Assembly: GCF_000214665.1 (NCBI RefSeq) | Contig: NC_015572.1 | Span: forward strand, 4,774,001-4,838,000 | Direction of reading: 5' to 3' | DNA: 64,000 nt | Source: Methylomonas methanica MC09 | GTDB lineage: Bacteria; Pseudomonadota; Gammaproteobacteria; Methylococcales; Methylomonadaceae | In this document: positions 15,836-24,381 of the stretch, piece by piece | Numbering within the stretch: position 1 is the stretch's first letter | How the letters are laid out: every line of letters starts with the position of its first letter | Translations under genes and position numbers: made by a program | Notes under the pieces: model-generated | Database searches by the model: none | Seen by the model: only the letters and a program-made list of their open reading frames with translations | What the model was told of the DNA's origin: nothing

Positions 15836-17746
15836 TTAGTAGTGGCCAATGCCGCCTGCAATGATGTGCGCCATGCGTCTGTCGGAGATTTCTTGGGATG
15901 CATCATTGTTGTTTTCGATGCGCACCGTTTGTACCTCAGGCTTTTGCGTATTTAGCTGCTCTCTGATTATTGGCGCATCCGCGATCTTGGGTGCTGTTGG
16001 CATGGCGGTGGCCCTGAATGATGGTGCGGACACGCTGGCTATTTTGGCGTAACGTCGGGCGTCGGCTATTCGCTGGGGTTGTACGCCGCCTTTCATGCCC
16101 AACGACGATATTTCATATTGCTGCTCAACCAAAGCCGTTTTTTTGTCTAGGGTGCCTGCCGCTCTGATGTTGTCGCCGGCCTTTTTGTGGGTGTTGCGCA
16201 ATTCCCAATCAACAAAATTCACCTGCTCTTCGAAGCTGGCTTCGGCTATGTTTTTACCGTACAGCTTTTTAAATTGATCTTGCCTTGGCTTATGCCATTG
16301 GGCAGCACCAATAGCCTTGCCTTTATCGCCCACAGCGGTGGTATTAAAGCCGCTTTCGCTGTTAAGGCTGGCGGCTATGGCAGCTGCGTCGTCTTTCGAC
16401 CAACCTTTTTGCATTAGAATTTGCATTGCACGCTCAGGGCTTCCGGTTTCGCCTTTGCTGCGGATGGATTTAGCCGCTCGACTGCCGGCTTTTCCCAACG
16501 TGGTATTGTTTAGCAAAAATGACGGCACCCCGCTTAACGTGTCCCACGCCTCACCCGCACTCGCCTTGGTACGATCCCACCACGCGGCCCCCATTTTTTT
16601 AAAATCGATCCCGGTATTGGCTTTGGTGTAGTTGTTCAGGTCGTTCAACTGTTCGCCAACGATATTGCCGGCGCCAGTTAAATTCGACCCGGTTCGATCA
16701 AGCCAAAGCGCAAATCCTTTCTTAAAATCGAATCCGCCTGTTGCCTCTTCAAACTTGGAAACAAGCTTGCCGGGAATGTCGGCTTGGCGTAAATCTGAAA
16801 CCCACGTGCCAAACTTTTCGCCAATAATCTGTCCTGCCTGGTCTCCCAGGAATCCACCCACAACGCCGCCAACGATGGTGCCAATTGGCCCAGCCGCTGA
16901 TCCGGCCATTGCGCCCGCGCCGATACCGGCCAAGCTTCCGGCCCAGCCGCCCGCCGACTTACCGGCTGCCGCATCTTTTTGCGCTCGGGTCATTGTGGGA
17001 TCACTTTCTGAGCCGTATATATCGAATGCAGCACCGGCGCCAGCCAGCAAGGAACCAATGACGGGTATTCGCTTAAACAAGCCTTTTGCGCCCCGGCCAG
17101 CTTTGGTGAGCAAGCCAAGCAGGCCACCAGCAAACAGCCCGCGGGATAACCCGGGTAGACCACCGCCACCGCCGTTGTTGCTAAAAATGCTTGTGCCGCC
17201 CACGCCTCCGGGCTTTTCCTCGATAGATTTCAGAATTTTTTTTGTAGCCTTGTTGTAAGTCGTATCTTCCTTGTGGAAAAGGTTCATCGATTTGAAAATC
17301 TTACGCAACAATCCCGTTTGGGTATTGTCATCCCGCTTAAACATGCTTACGGCCCGCTTCATTGGTTCGGCCACCTCCCTGGCTGCCTGCGCCGCCGGGT
17401 CGATCTGCCCAGCGGCATCAAGCCCGCCGCGTGTGGCATTGCCCATCCGGCTTAAGAGCGCGTTTACATTGGCCGAGGCAACCCTTTTGGGCTCAACCGG
17501 TTTTTGATTTTGCGAAGGCATGAACCGGCCATTGCTTGCACGTTTTGGCATTGCCACGACTGTGCGTTGACCGACCGCTGCCGGCGCCGCTGGTTGGCGT
17601 GATGACCCGGACTTTTTGCCGGGGTTGAATGTTGCGGATTTTATAGCGGCAATGTCGCGTTTTATATCGAGTAGGTATTGTGGGATTTTGCCTAAATCGA
17701 TCGGATCACCGATCAAAAACCCCTGATTATCGTGGTTTAATGCCAT
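15836..17746 (-). CDS. Tape-measure-like protein with tail lysozyme domain
   Basis: The 636-residue protein has three visible parts. Residues 1-190 are basic and low in complexity (QPAAPAAVGQR, MPKRASNGRFMPSQ). Residues about 195-330 hold glycine-rich hydrophobic stretches (GGLLGLLTKAGRG and a long glycine-zipper around AGIGAGAMAGSAAGPIG) that could cross or insert into a membrane. Residues about 440-560 match the phage tail lysozyme fold: AMQILMQKGWSKDDAAAIAASLNSESGFN, then KAIGAAQWHKPRQDQF and FVDWELRN. Such proteins degrade peptidoglycan at the tail tip and help DNA cross the envelope. It is odd to find one in an element without capsid genes. Confidence 0.75.
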   Translation of the reverse strand: MALNHDNQGFLIGDPIDLGKIPQYLLDIKRDIAAIKSATFNPGKKSGSSRQPAAPAAVGQRTVVAMPKRASNGRFMPSQNQKPVEPKRVASANVNALLSRMGNATRGGLDAAGQIDPAAQAAREVAEPMKRAVSMFKRDDNTQTGLLRKIFKSMNLFHKEDTTYNKATKKILKSIEEKPGGVGGTSIFSNNGGGGGLPGLSRGLFAGGLLGLLTKAGRGAKGLFKRIPVIGSLLAGAGAAFDIYGSESDPTMTRAQKDAAAGKSAGGWAGSLAGIGAGAMAGSAAGPIGTIVGGVVGGFLGDQAGQIIGEKFGTWVSDLRQADIPGKLVSKFEEATGGFDFKKGFALWLDRTGSNLTGAGNIVGEQLNDLNNYTKANTGIDFKKMGAAWWDRTKASAGEAWDTLSGVPSFLLNNTTLGKAGSRAAKSIRSKGETGSPERAMQILMQKGWSKDDAAAIAASLNSESGFNTTAVGDKGKAIGAAQWHKPRQDQFKKLYGKNIAEASFEEQVNFVDWELRNTHKKAGDNIRAAGTLDKKTALVEQQYEISSLGMKGGVQPQRIADARRYAKIASVSAPSFRATAMPTAPKIADAPIIREQLNTQKPEVQTVRIENNNDASQEISDRRMAHIIAGGIGHY

Positions 17747-17750
17747 CTTT

Positions 17751-17981
17751 TTAGCCTAATGTGTTTGATAGGTTAGCCATCCTTTCGGCGCATGTTTGAA
17801 ATTCGGCGTTGGCTTTGTTGAAAACGGTTTGAAAAGCTTTTAGCGCAAGCTCGTCGTCGGCTGATTTTCGCGGGTGCAGCAGAGTTTCTAGATCGCTGGA
17901 AATGCTGCTAATTGAAGACAAAATTGTTTGAATTTCATCTTTCGCGCTGTCGATCTTTTCGGAGGTGGTTGGGTTTTTCAT
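17751..17981 (-). CDS. Small helical protein upstream of the tail-like gene
   Basis: The 76-residue protein has no recognised motif and is predicted to be almost wholly helical (EIQTILSSISSISSDLETLL, then a charged second helix). It ends four bases before the tape-measure-like gene and probably belongs to the same transcript. Its size and position recall tail-assembly chaperones, but sequence alone does not show this. Confidence 0.6.
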   Translation of the reverse strand: MKNPTTSEKIDSAKDEIQTILSSISSISSDLETLLHPRKSADDELALKAFQTVFNKANAEFQTCAERMANLSNTLG

Positions 17982-18037
17982 GATGATTTGCCTTTTGCAG
18001 TTTGAAATAGCGCCAGCGTTAACCGGCGCCTTGTGGG

Positions 18038-18631
18038 TTATTTGCTGAATGGATTGGCACCAATGCCAAGTTCCAGGCGCGTTTGCGCCAGTTCTGGCAC
18101 GCGCGTGCCAACTAAATATGCGGCATCATACAGCGGCGCATCGGCAAGGTATTTCTGGATTTTTAGCTTCTCGTTTCGCAACTCATCTACCACAACATCC
18201 AGTGCCGAAATCTCCTCATCCGGATTAACTACGATGCTGTCAATCTCGGCTTGGCTGAATTGCCTTTTAATCAGCTCTTCGATCTTCTGCTTGTATGTAT
18301 CGATCAAAGATTCTTGCTGATGCTTTGTCGCCTCAATATCACCATCAATTTGCATGTAGCGAGATGAGGCGGCAGAAAGCAACGCCTGATCTCTGTCGTC
18401 GTACTGTTTCTGTCCCTTCTCCACAATGGCGACAGAAATAGCCAGGGCGTCCTGTAGCAAGGAAAGGCAATCGGTAACTTGGTCGATCAGGCGGTTTCCG
18501 CCATCAAAGACATTAAGTGATCGGACATCAATTTTTGCCAGCGAATCAACCGCTGGAGATAGCCTTTCGCGAGAATAAATAGCGGCTTCAAAACGCTTCT
18601 TAGTGATAGCTGTGGCGTGGCTTGTAGGCAT
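18038..18631 (-). CDS. Hypothetical coiled-coil protein of the tail-like module
   Basis: I do not recognise this 197-residue protein. It is helical, with a long charged coiled-coil in the middle (IDGDIEATKHQQESLIDTYK and KQKIEELIKRQF) and a C-terminal part ending GIGANPFSK. There is no signal peptide or membrane segment. It lies between the nuclease gene and the tail-like genes, so it may be structural or a scaffold. Upstream is a T/A-rich spacer of about 120 bases. Confidence 0.65.
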   Translation of the reverse strand: MPTSHATAITKKRFEAAIYSRERLSPAVDSLAKIDVRSLNVFDGGNRLIDQVTDCLSLLQDALAISVAIVEKGQKQYDDRDQALLSAASSRYMQIDGDIEATKHQQESLIDTYKQKIEELIKRQFSQAEIDSIVVNPDEEISALDVVVDELRNEKLKIQKYLADAPLYDAAYLVGTRVPELAQTRLELGIGANPFSK

Positions 18632-18751
18632 TTTTGATCCTTTTTGGTTTGGTTTGAAAAAATTGATTAAGTGGGGTTAGGTTAACGCCCTTTTGCGGGG
18701 TGGCTTTGGGGGTGTTTCCGATTTTTAAGCGTTAATGAAGCGTGTCGCTCT

Positions 18752-19177
18752 TTATCTGCTGTTCGTGATAATGTGACAAAACGCCGCCACGGATAGCGCA
18801 GCCGTGTATTCAATCTGTTGCGTTTGGGTCATGCTGCTGTTTACCAGCGAAATCGGCACAACCACGCGCCACGCTGAACGATTGGCCCGATAGCCTAGCA
18901 CTGGCATCAATCCGGCTTGATCGGCCTGTGTGACGGCCTGAGCCCACCATTTTTGAATCTGCGCGTCGGTGGCTGTTTGGTAGCGTTTGCACTCGATAGC
19001 CAATAGACGGAACGCATCGGCCACCGCGCCGGATTCGTCAGGATGTACGATCAGGTCGTGGCCACCGCTGCGGGTTTGCTCAAGGTTGCGGATCAGGCGA
19101 ACCCCGCACCAATCTTGAACCAGTCCGGCAAATTCTCTTTCTGCACCGGCGCCCTTTGCGCGTGAATTAATTGCCAT
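18752..19177 (-). CDS. PDDEXK-superfamily endonuclease
   Basis: The protein of about 141 residues has the layout of Holliday-junction-resolvase-like and phage PDDEXK nucleases. SRAKGAGAEREFAGLVQDWCGVRLIRN is followed by SGGHDLIVHPD, with the catalytic Asp, and LLAIECKRY, with the E-x-K pair. The region AVTQADQAGLMPVLGYRANRSAWRV is the usual last strand and helix. It could resolve replication intermediates or trim packaged DNA. The ATG at 19177 has GAGG upstream and overlaps the helicase gene by 11 bases. Confidence 0.8.
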   Translation of the reverse strand: MAINSRAKGAGAEREFAGLVQDWCGVRLIRNLEQTRSGGHDLIVHPDESGAVADAFRLLAIECKRYQTATDAQIQKWWAQAVTQADQAGLMPVLGYRANRSAWRVVVPISLVNSSMTQTQQIEYTAALSVAAFCHIITNSR

Positions 19178-20510
19178 TTCGTCTAACCTCAAATCCTTGC
19201 TGCTTGTAAATTACGCCGCGCTTGCGGGCTGCTGATATGCCAAAGCCGCATCGGTCCACAATATCGAGAATATAGGCGCATCTCTTGCCCGGATAAGGCC
19301 GCCTAGCCCTGCCAATGGATTGAATAAGTCTTGTGGCGGCCGGCGTTTTGCGTGCGACTTCGGCGGATACCGGGGCTGCAAATATCACCGCGCCCACATG
19401 CGGCCAGTCGATACCTTCGGACAGTAGCGAAAGCGTGCCGATAATCAGGTTTGATGTTTCGGCCTTGGCTCGCGCTGCGGCTTTTTGCTTTGCTGGCAAC
19501 TGACCATGTAGCAATACTGGTTCAGCGCCCTGTTCGATAGCCATTTGCGCCAATCTTTCGGCGTGTTCGATAGTTGAGGTTAAAACTGCCGTGCCAGTTG
19601 CTTGGCTGCTTTTCAAAGCTGACCTGATGATTAACTGGTTCCGGCTTTTGTCTGCTGCCAATTTGCCTAGAAAGTCCGTCCAGCTTTTAGGGATCCCAGT
19701 GAAATCATGGTGGATAGTCGAAACCACGACCGGCAGAACGGCGCCTTCCACGTCATCTTTTGAAATTTCCGCCACTACCGGGCCAAGAGCCGCGAATATC
19801 ATGGGCTCCAGGCCGTCCCGCCGCTGCGGCGTGGCTGATAGGCCGAATCGATACCTTGCCGCTTGCCGGTTAATCACGTTATAAGCCTGAGTCGCTGGTA
19901 CGTTGTGGCATTCGTCGACGATCAATAGGCCATAGTCCAAACTGCCTTCGTGTTTGACCAAGGTTTGTACGGTGGCAATAGTGAACTGTTCGCCCTCTAT
20001 CCACTTGCCGCCGCCGATAATGCCCGCATCCAGGCCAGCGAATTTTTCAATCGCACCTTGCCATTGGTGCGCCAGCTCCCGCGACTTAACTAGAATCAGG
20101 CATCTTTGACCAAGCCTTGCGGCTAGTTCAATGCCTATCGTTGTTTTCCCTGAGCCGGTCGGGCCCACGATCACGCCGCCGCCTGCAGTAATAGCGGATT
20201 GAATCGCGCGCTCTTGGTAGTCGCGCGTTTCGATACTGGTTTCGATGACGGCTGAGTGCGTGTGGCGTCGATCTTCAATTTTTTGAAGGATAATCCCCAA
20301 GGTTTTTAAGCAAACGCCACGCGGAATACTCAAACCACTTTCGTCTTGCGCGTAAAGCTTAATGGTGCGGTCGATGCCAAACGGCTTACGGCTGAATTTT
20401 ACGGCCTCAAGGTATTTTGGGTTTGGAATGGTTAAAGCATTCTTGATAGTCTCGACATCTTGGTTTGTTAGACCGATCAAATCGATTTTATTACCGATAA
20501 TTGTTTTCAT
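19167..20510 (-). CDS. SF2 DEAD/DEAH-type helicase
   Basis: This 447-residue superfamily 2 helicase contains, in order, RDYQERAIQSAI (Q-like), GPTGSGKTTIGIELA (motif I), LIVDECHN (motif II, DECH), GLSATPQRRDG (motif III) and QSIGRARRPYPGKR (motif VI). The N-terminal 95 residues form an extra domain. The overall layout is close to XPB-like helicases found in phages. It is probably used in the element's own replication, because it lies just downstream of the iteron array and the RepA-like gene and overlaps a nuclease gene. Confidence 0.92.
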   Translation of the reverse strand: MKTIIGNKIDLIGLTNQDVETIKNALTIPNPKYLEAVKFSRKPFGIDRTIKLYAQDESGLSIPRGVCLKTLGIILQKIEDRRHTHSAVIETSIETRDYQERAIQSAITAGGGVIVGPTGSGKTTIGIELAARLGQRCLILVKSRELAHQWQGAIEKFAGLDAGIIGGGKWIEGEQFTIATVQTLVKHEGSLDYGLLIVDECHNVPATQAYNVINRQAARYRFGLSATPQRRDGLEPMIFAALGPVVAEISKDDVEGAVLPVVVSTIHHDFTGIPKSWTDFLGKLAADKSRNQLIIRSALKSSQATGTAVLTSTIEHAERLAQMAIEQGAEPVLLHGQLPAKQKAAARAKAETSNLIIGTLSLLSEGIDWPHVGAVIFAAPVSAEVARKTPAATRLIQSIGRARRPYPGKRCAYILDIVDRCGFGISAARKRGVIYKQQGFEVRRNGN

Positions 20511-20545
20511 TTTTTTAACTCAAAGTTTGGACCGACAAGACGGCC

Positions 20546-20646
20546 GGACATGCCAGCCGGACACCGGACACTCCTTATAGGAGTGTGTCCGTGTCCGTCC
20601 GGGTCAGGACATGGCGGACAATGTCTGGATTTGTCCGGGTTTGTCC
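20546..20646. repeat. Iteron array with central palindrome, candidate replication origin
   Basis: Nine GGACA/TGTCC pentamers lie within 101 bases: forward at 20546, 20559, 20566, 20607 and 20616, and inverse at 20586, 20592, 20632 and 20642. Several are extended to CCGGACA or TGTCCGG. In the centre, ACACTCCT and AGGAGTGT (20568-20586) form a perfect eight-pair stem over TAT. The array lies between the RepA-like gene and the helicase gene, where an origin is expected. Confidence 0.75.
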
Positions 20647-20651
20647 GGTTA

Positions 20652-21764
20652 TTAGTCATTGATTGGCCACCAGTAATTGTCAAAGTTGCAAATCATCTGG
20701 CCGTTAAAAAGCTTGTCTCTCGTCCGTTTAAACGCCTTCTGTCTCGTGTCCGGGTTTTCACCGTCGATTCGTGGGTAAAAAAGGTCTTTCCAGTAGTCGA
20801 TGTTGACGACCTTTTTTGTTGATCCAGCATCAAAACCAGAGAAGGTTTTGATAATCGATTGGGATGGTGGAACGCCGTTTTGTTCTACGGCTTGATATAG
20901 GCAGTGAAGGGCTATTTCGTCTCGGGATGATAATTTTGGTTTTGCTTCAACCGGCCTGGCTTCTCCGGCGTGTTCTAAGTACACGGATGTCAGCGCGGCG
21001 CCATCCTCATCACACCAATCCAATGCAACAGGGGTAAGAGTAAATTGCATGGGCCGGAACGCTTCAAAATCCTTGGACTTGTGACAAGCCAGCACAACGT
21101 TGCAACCCTCTTTTGTCGAGCCAAACTCGCCATCCATCGCCGCACGAATTGAGCTACTGCCCCGGCTGCGGTCTTTCTGCCCATGGCCGCTATGATGAAC
21201 TACCAGAACAGCCGCGCCCAAGGGTTTTAGGTGGTTGTCGATGTTGGCAACAAACTGCCCAATATCGGCGCTGCTGTTCTCGTCGCCGGTCATGTTGCGG
21301 TGTAGCGTATCGATGATGATGAGGCCGGGATTCGGACAAAGCGACACGATAGAATCGGCCACCCATTGCGCGGCTTTTTCGTCGATCAGGTCGGCAGGGC
21401 GTTGACTAATAAACAACCCGTCCGGCGCTTTGAGTCCATATTTTTTCTCTAACGCCATAAGTCTGCGCGATAGCCCGGCAAAGCCCTCACCGGCAATCAC
21501 CACCACATCAGATTTGGTTGTTTTTTTGCCCTCCCACGAACGACCCGCCGCAACGCAAAACGCCCAATCGAGTGCGAAAAGCGATTTTCCCGCTGCTGGT
21601 TCACCGAAGAGCAAATTTAGGGAGCCGGCTTCCAAAATGTCAGCAACAAGCCATTGAATAACAACGGGCTTTGCAGTAAGCTCACTTGCGCGAATCAAAG
21701 GAAATCTATTTATTGGCTCCTGGCTGGCGGGCTCGGGGCCAATATCAATGTAATCAGGCAGCAT
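20652..21764 (-). CDS. RepA-like replicative ATPase/helicase (AAA_25 type)
   Basis: From the ATG at 21764, which has AGGGA upstream, the protein has about 370 residues. It resembles RSF1010 RepA and related hexameric helicases: NLLFGEPAAGKSLFALDWA (Walker A), a GRSWEGK segment, LIIIDTLHRNMTGDENS (Walker B) and AVLVVHHSGH (the RecA-fold sensor). The C-terminal 100 residues include a likely winged helix (SSRDEIALHCLYQAVEQNGVPPSQSI). The first 51 codons of the longer open frame are discarded because they overlap the upstream gene. This is the best candidate for the protein that acts at the iterons just downstream. Confidence 0.88.
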   Translation of the reverse strand: MLPDYIDIGPEPASQEPINRFPLIRASELTAKPVVIQWLVADILEAGSLNLLFGEPAAGKSLFALDWAFCVAAGRSWEGKKTTKSDVVVIAGEGFAGLSRRLMALEKKYGLKAPDGLFISQRPADLIDEKAAQWVADSIVSLCPNPGLIIIDTLHRNMTGDENSSADIGQFVANIDNHLKPLGAAVLVVHHSGHGQKDRSRGSSSIRAAMDGEFGSTKEGCNVVLACHKSKDFEAFRPMQFTLTPVALDWCDEDGAALTSVYLEHAGEARPVEAKPKLSSRDEIALHCLYQAVEQNGVPPSQSIIKTFSGFDAGSTKKVVNIDYWKDLFYPRIDGENPDTRQKAFKRTRDKLFNGQMICNFDNYWWPIND

Positions 21765-22164
21765 TTGCCGATCCCTGCGCACGATCCACGCGATAGGTTT
21801 TAATCGGCGGCTGATCTGCCGGCCATTCAAAATTCGGATTTGAGTAATCCACCCAACGCGGCCAAATCGTGACAGACTCAGCGCCAGCGCGTAACAGCTC
21901 ACGCGCCAGCTCAACAACCAACTGCTCCGGCGCCGGCTGTGTCCACTCGATTACGACCGAGCAGCAAGCAACAGGCCAGGACAGCGCCGCCAAATCGGCA
22001 TCGGGCGGCAATACCAGGGTGACGGAATCGCCGCGCTGATTACGGGCCTTGGCGCTGTTCCAGGCGTCACTGCCAACGCACACGACGACCAGCCACGGCG
22101 GGTTTTTAAAACGCTGCCGATCAGCAAGCAGTTTGCCAAATGGCGGCAATTTCTGGCTTTTCAT
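21754..22164 (-). CDS. Hypothetical element protein upstream of repA-like gene
   Basis: The 136-residue protein has a Rossmann-like feel (PPWLVVVCVGSDAWNSAKARNQRG, then VTLVLPPDADLAALSWPVACCSVVIEW), recalling toprim-type or nucleotide-binding folds, but no diagnostic motif is complete. It overlaps the RepA-like gene by 11 bases and follows the AlpA gene by eight bases. It may be a replication accessory protein. Confidence 0.65.
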   Translation of the reverse strand: MKSQKLPPFGKLLADRQRFKNPPWLVVVCVGSDAWNSAKARNQRGDSVTLVLPPDADLAALSWPVACCSVVIEWTQPAPEQLVVELARELLRAGAESVTIWPRWVDYSNPNFEWPADQPPIKTYRVDRAQGSANAA

Positions 22165-22172
22165 CGCCGCCC

Positions 22173-22421
22173 CTATGCCGCGTGAGCGCGAGCCGCAACC
22201 AGGTCGGAAACCAGTTGTTTTATTTCCAGTTCGGATTTGCCAGCGATAAATGCTTTATTGATTATTTCAATTTCGTTCGATGGCCAAGCCGAAGCTTCAC
22301 CGATTTTGATGGGCGGCGGCAATAATCCGGCCTTGATAGCGCGATAAAATGATGTTCGTGGTCTACCGGTTGCTTCACTGGCTGCCGCAAACCGCAATAA
22401 CATGATGATATTTTTTGCCAT
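22173..22421 (-). CDS. alpA: AlpA-family DNA-binding regulator (copy 1)
   Basis: The 82-residue protein has the AlpA winged helix: MLLRFAAASEATGRPRTSFYRAIKAGLLPPPIKIG followed by SAWPSNEIEIINKAFIAGKSELEIKQLV. It is the first gene of the replication operon and stands close to the integrase, the usual position of AlpA in satellites. An AGGTAACGTA/TACGCTACCT inverted repeat 78 bases upstream is a likely operator. A second relative is encoded at 10623-10898. Confidence 0.88.
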   Translation of the reverse strand: MAKNIIMLLRFAAASEATGRPRTSFYRAIKAGLLPPPIKIGEASAWPSNEIEIINKAFIAGKSELEIKQLVSDLVAARAHAA

Positions 22422-22498
22422 TTTCCAAAACCTTTGTTTGGAACACCGAGGGATTCGATGTCATGGCTAAATGTTCGCTATTTTCTCCGAGACGCATA

Positions 22499-22534
22499 AG
22501 GTAACGTATTTTTTATTTTTATATTACGCTACCT
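22499..22534. promoter_or_regulatory. Candidate operator/promoter region of the alpA operon
   Basis: AGGTAACGTA (22499-22508) and TACGCTACCT (22525-22534) are inverted copies with nine of ten bases matching. The 16-base spacer is almost pure A/T. The site lies upstream of alpA and just after the 3' end of the next gene, so it suits a regulator of the replication operon. Confidence 0.6.
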
Positions 22535-22549
22535 ATGTGATTGTTTTTT

Positions 22550-23110
22550 CTAAATTTTTACTTCTCCATATCCTTCTTTTGCTTCGCTGTCGCCCTTCCT
22601 CCAGGCCCACATTATGCCCTTGTATATCAGCTCTTCATTATTCGACTTGACGATGTTTCTTTCATCCAGCAGCACTATTATTCCAAGTGGATCGTGATTT
22701 ACATGAATTTTCCCCTCCCTCGGAATTGGGTATTTTTTCCTTGCCTTGTCGATACTACTCCCGTCAGCTTTGCACTCTGTGCCAAGCAACTCCAGAGCTA
22801 AGCCTTTTGCCTTATTGCTATTAATACCTTTCATGTTTCCATTTTTCTTTTCCACGGTATTTACAATTATCAATGACAGGTAATAGGCCAAGGCGTAAGT
22901 AAGCATTTTGTTTCCAGGCCTTGGTTTTCGAGGGTTCTTAAAAACATCGTCTGGCAAAGCAATTCCTGCATCACATGCTTTCTTACCATCGAAAAAAACT
23001 TGACCATATGACACGACGTTATTCATGTCTCTATAAAGCGTCGTTAAATCAAACTTAATCCTCTGGTCGTCAGATTCTAATCCCCATTTAATTCCTTCTA
23101 CATTAGCCAT
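22550..23110 (-). CDS. Hypothetical protein coupled to the integrase
   Basis: I do not recognise this 186-residue protein. It is more AT-rich than its neighbours. It contains a hydrophobic helix (MLTYALAYYLSLIIVNTVE) and a basic middle (KARKKYPIPREGKIHVNHDP), and has no signal peptide. Its start overlaps the integrase stop by eight bases, so the two are probably translated together. Its low GC suggests a later gain, for instance a cargo gene with an accessory or defence role, but nothing in the sequence proves this. Confidence 0.65.
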   Translation of the reverse strand: MANVEGIKWGLESDDQRIKFDLTTLYRDMNNVVSYGQVFFDGKKACDAGIALPDDVFKNPRKPRPGNKMLTYALAYYLSLIIVNTVEKKNGNMKGINSNKAKGLALELLGTECKADGSSIDKARKKYPIPREGKIHVNHDPLGIIVLLDERNIVKSNNEELIYKGIMWAWRKGDSEAKEGYGEVKI

Positions 23111-24365
23111 TATTCGCCTTCCTAAACGGTGTCACATTCCAATCCTTACCCTTTTCGCAAGCCTCAATAAAATTCGCCAGCTTTTGCAATGCGGCCTTGC
23201 GCTCGTCAAAGTAATCATGCCGGTTATAGATACCTTCAACACCTTTTATCTTGTGGTTTAAGCAACGCTCGGCAATATGGGATTCAATGCCCAAGGCTGC
23301 TAAGTGGGTGCGGGCTGTTCGCCTAAAATCGTGGATCGTGAACGGATCGACGCCGGGCATGTTGGCTTTCACTTTGGACAGGGCCACGTTCAAGGTGTTT
23401 TCATGAATGTACGGCAAGCGCCGGTCTTGATATTGCCTGGCAGGGAACAGGTAGACGCCATCGGACAGCCGGATAATATCGCGTAGCAACTCAACAGCTT
23501 GTTTCGGTAACGGGATGATGATCTCGGCTTTGGTTTTGGTGTCGCTGGTGGTCAGCTGCCAAGTGGCTTTATCTAAGTCGAATTGGTCTACCCGGGCGGT
23601 TACCAGTTCGCCTTTTCTCACGCACAGCATTAGCAGCAATTTAAAGGCGTACTCATTCAACAACGAAAAGCCTTTGGTCTTGCGCATGCCCTCGAACAAT
23701 ATCACCAGTTCATCACGGGATAGCGCACGGGTTCTAGGGTCTTCCTTGCCGCCAGCGTCGGACAAGTCGAACGCCGAAGCCGGGTTAAATTGAATGATGT
23801 GCCGCTTGATGGCATAGTCGAACATGCGCTTAGTCCAACGTAGCACGTCGTTAGCAACGGTTGGTGCTCCACGCTCTACGACAGTTTCCAGCATGTTGGA
23901 TATGTCCATAGGCTTAACATCCTCGACCGGAATCTTGCCGATGTTCGGTTTGATGTCCTTCTCTATTCTCGATCTAACGATGTTGGGATGCTTCCACCGG
24001 CCAAGAATGGTTTTTTCAAAATACTCTTCCGCCAACTGGCCCACTGTGTAGGCGTTTTTAGCGGCTTCGATCTTTTCCAGGGCTTCGGCTTTACGTTCCT
24101 GCTTTTCCCCGGCCACGTCATACCCAAGCGCCACACGTGCCCGATATTCTTTTGCCTGTCTGCGGGCTTCGGCAAGGGATAAGTCGGCATAGCTGCCCAG
24201 TGTCATAACTCTGCGTTGGCCAGCGAAACGATACCTAAAACGCCAGATCGGCATAGCGAAATTCTCTCGGTAACTTAAAAACAAGCCGCCGCCATCTCCG
24301 CGTTGCTCGAATCTTTCGCCGCTCTTGATCCACGCCCTAATTTGAATGTCTGTTAATGCGCTCAT
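23103..24365 (-). CDS. int: Tyrosine recombinase/integrase (P4-type, DUF4102 N-terminus)
   Basis: The 420-residue integrase starts with the DUF4102 arm-binding domain (IRAWIKSGERFEQRGDGGGLFLSY, then RFRYRFAGQRRVMTLGSYADLSLAEAR). A SAM-like core-binding domain follows. The catalytic domain has the Arg in LCVRKGELVTARVDQFD, HDFRRTARTHLAALGI (HxxR), LNHKIKG, and the nucleophile in YNRHDYFDERKAAL. It integrates the element at the 3' end of yicC. The gene lies 169 bases from the right att core, with arm-type sites in between. Confidence 0.95.
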   Translation of the reverse strand: MSALTDIQIRAWIKSGERFEQRGDGGGLFLSYRENFAMPIWRFRYRFAGQRRVMTLGSYADLSLAEARRQAKEYRARVALGYDVAGEKQERKAEALEKIEAAKNAYTVGQLAEEYFEKTILGRWKHPNIVRSRIEKDIKPNIGKIPVEDVKPMDISNMLETVVERGAPTVANDVLRWTKRMFDYAIKRHIIQFNPASAFDLSDAGGKEDPRTRALSRDELVILFEGMRKTKGFSLLNEYAFKLLLMLCVRKGELVTARVDQFDLDKATWQLTTSDTKTKAEIIIPLPKQAVELLRDIIRLSDGVYLFPARQYQDRRLPYIHENTLNVALSKVKANMPGVDPFTIHDFRRTARTHLAALGIESHIAERCLNHKIKGVEGIYNRHDYFDERKAALQKLANFIEACEKGKDWNVTPFRKANNG

Positions 24366-24381
24366 AATCCTCTCCTATGGT

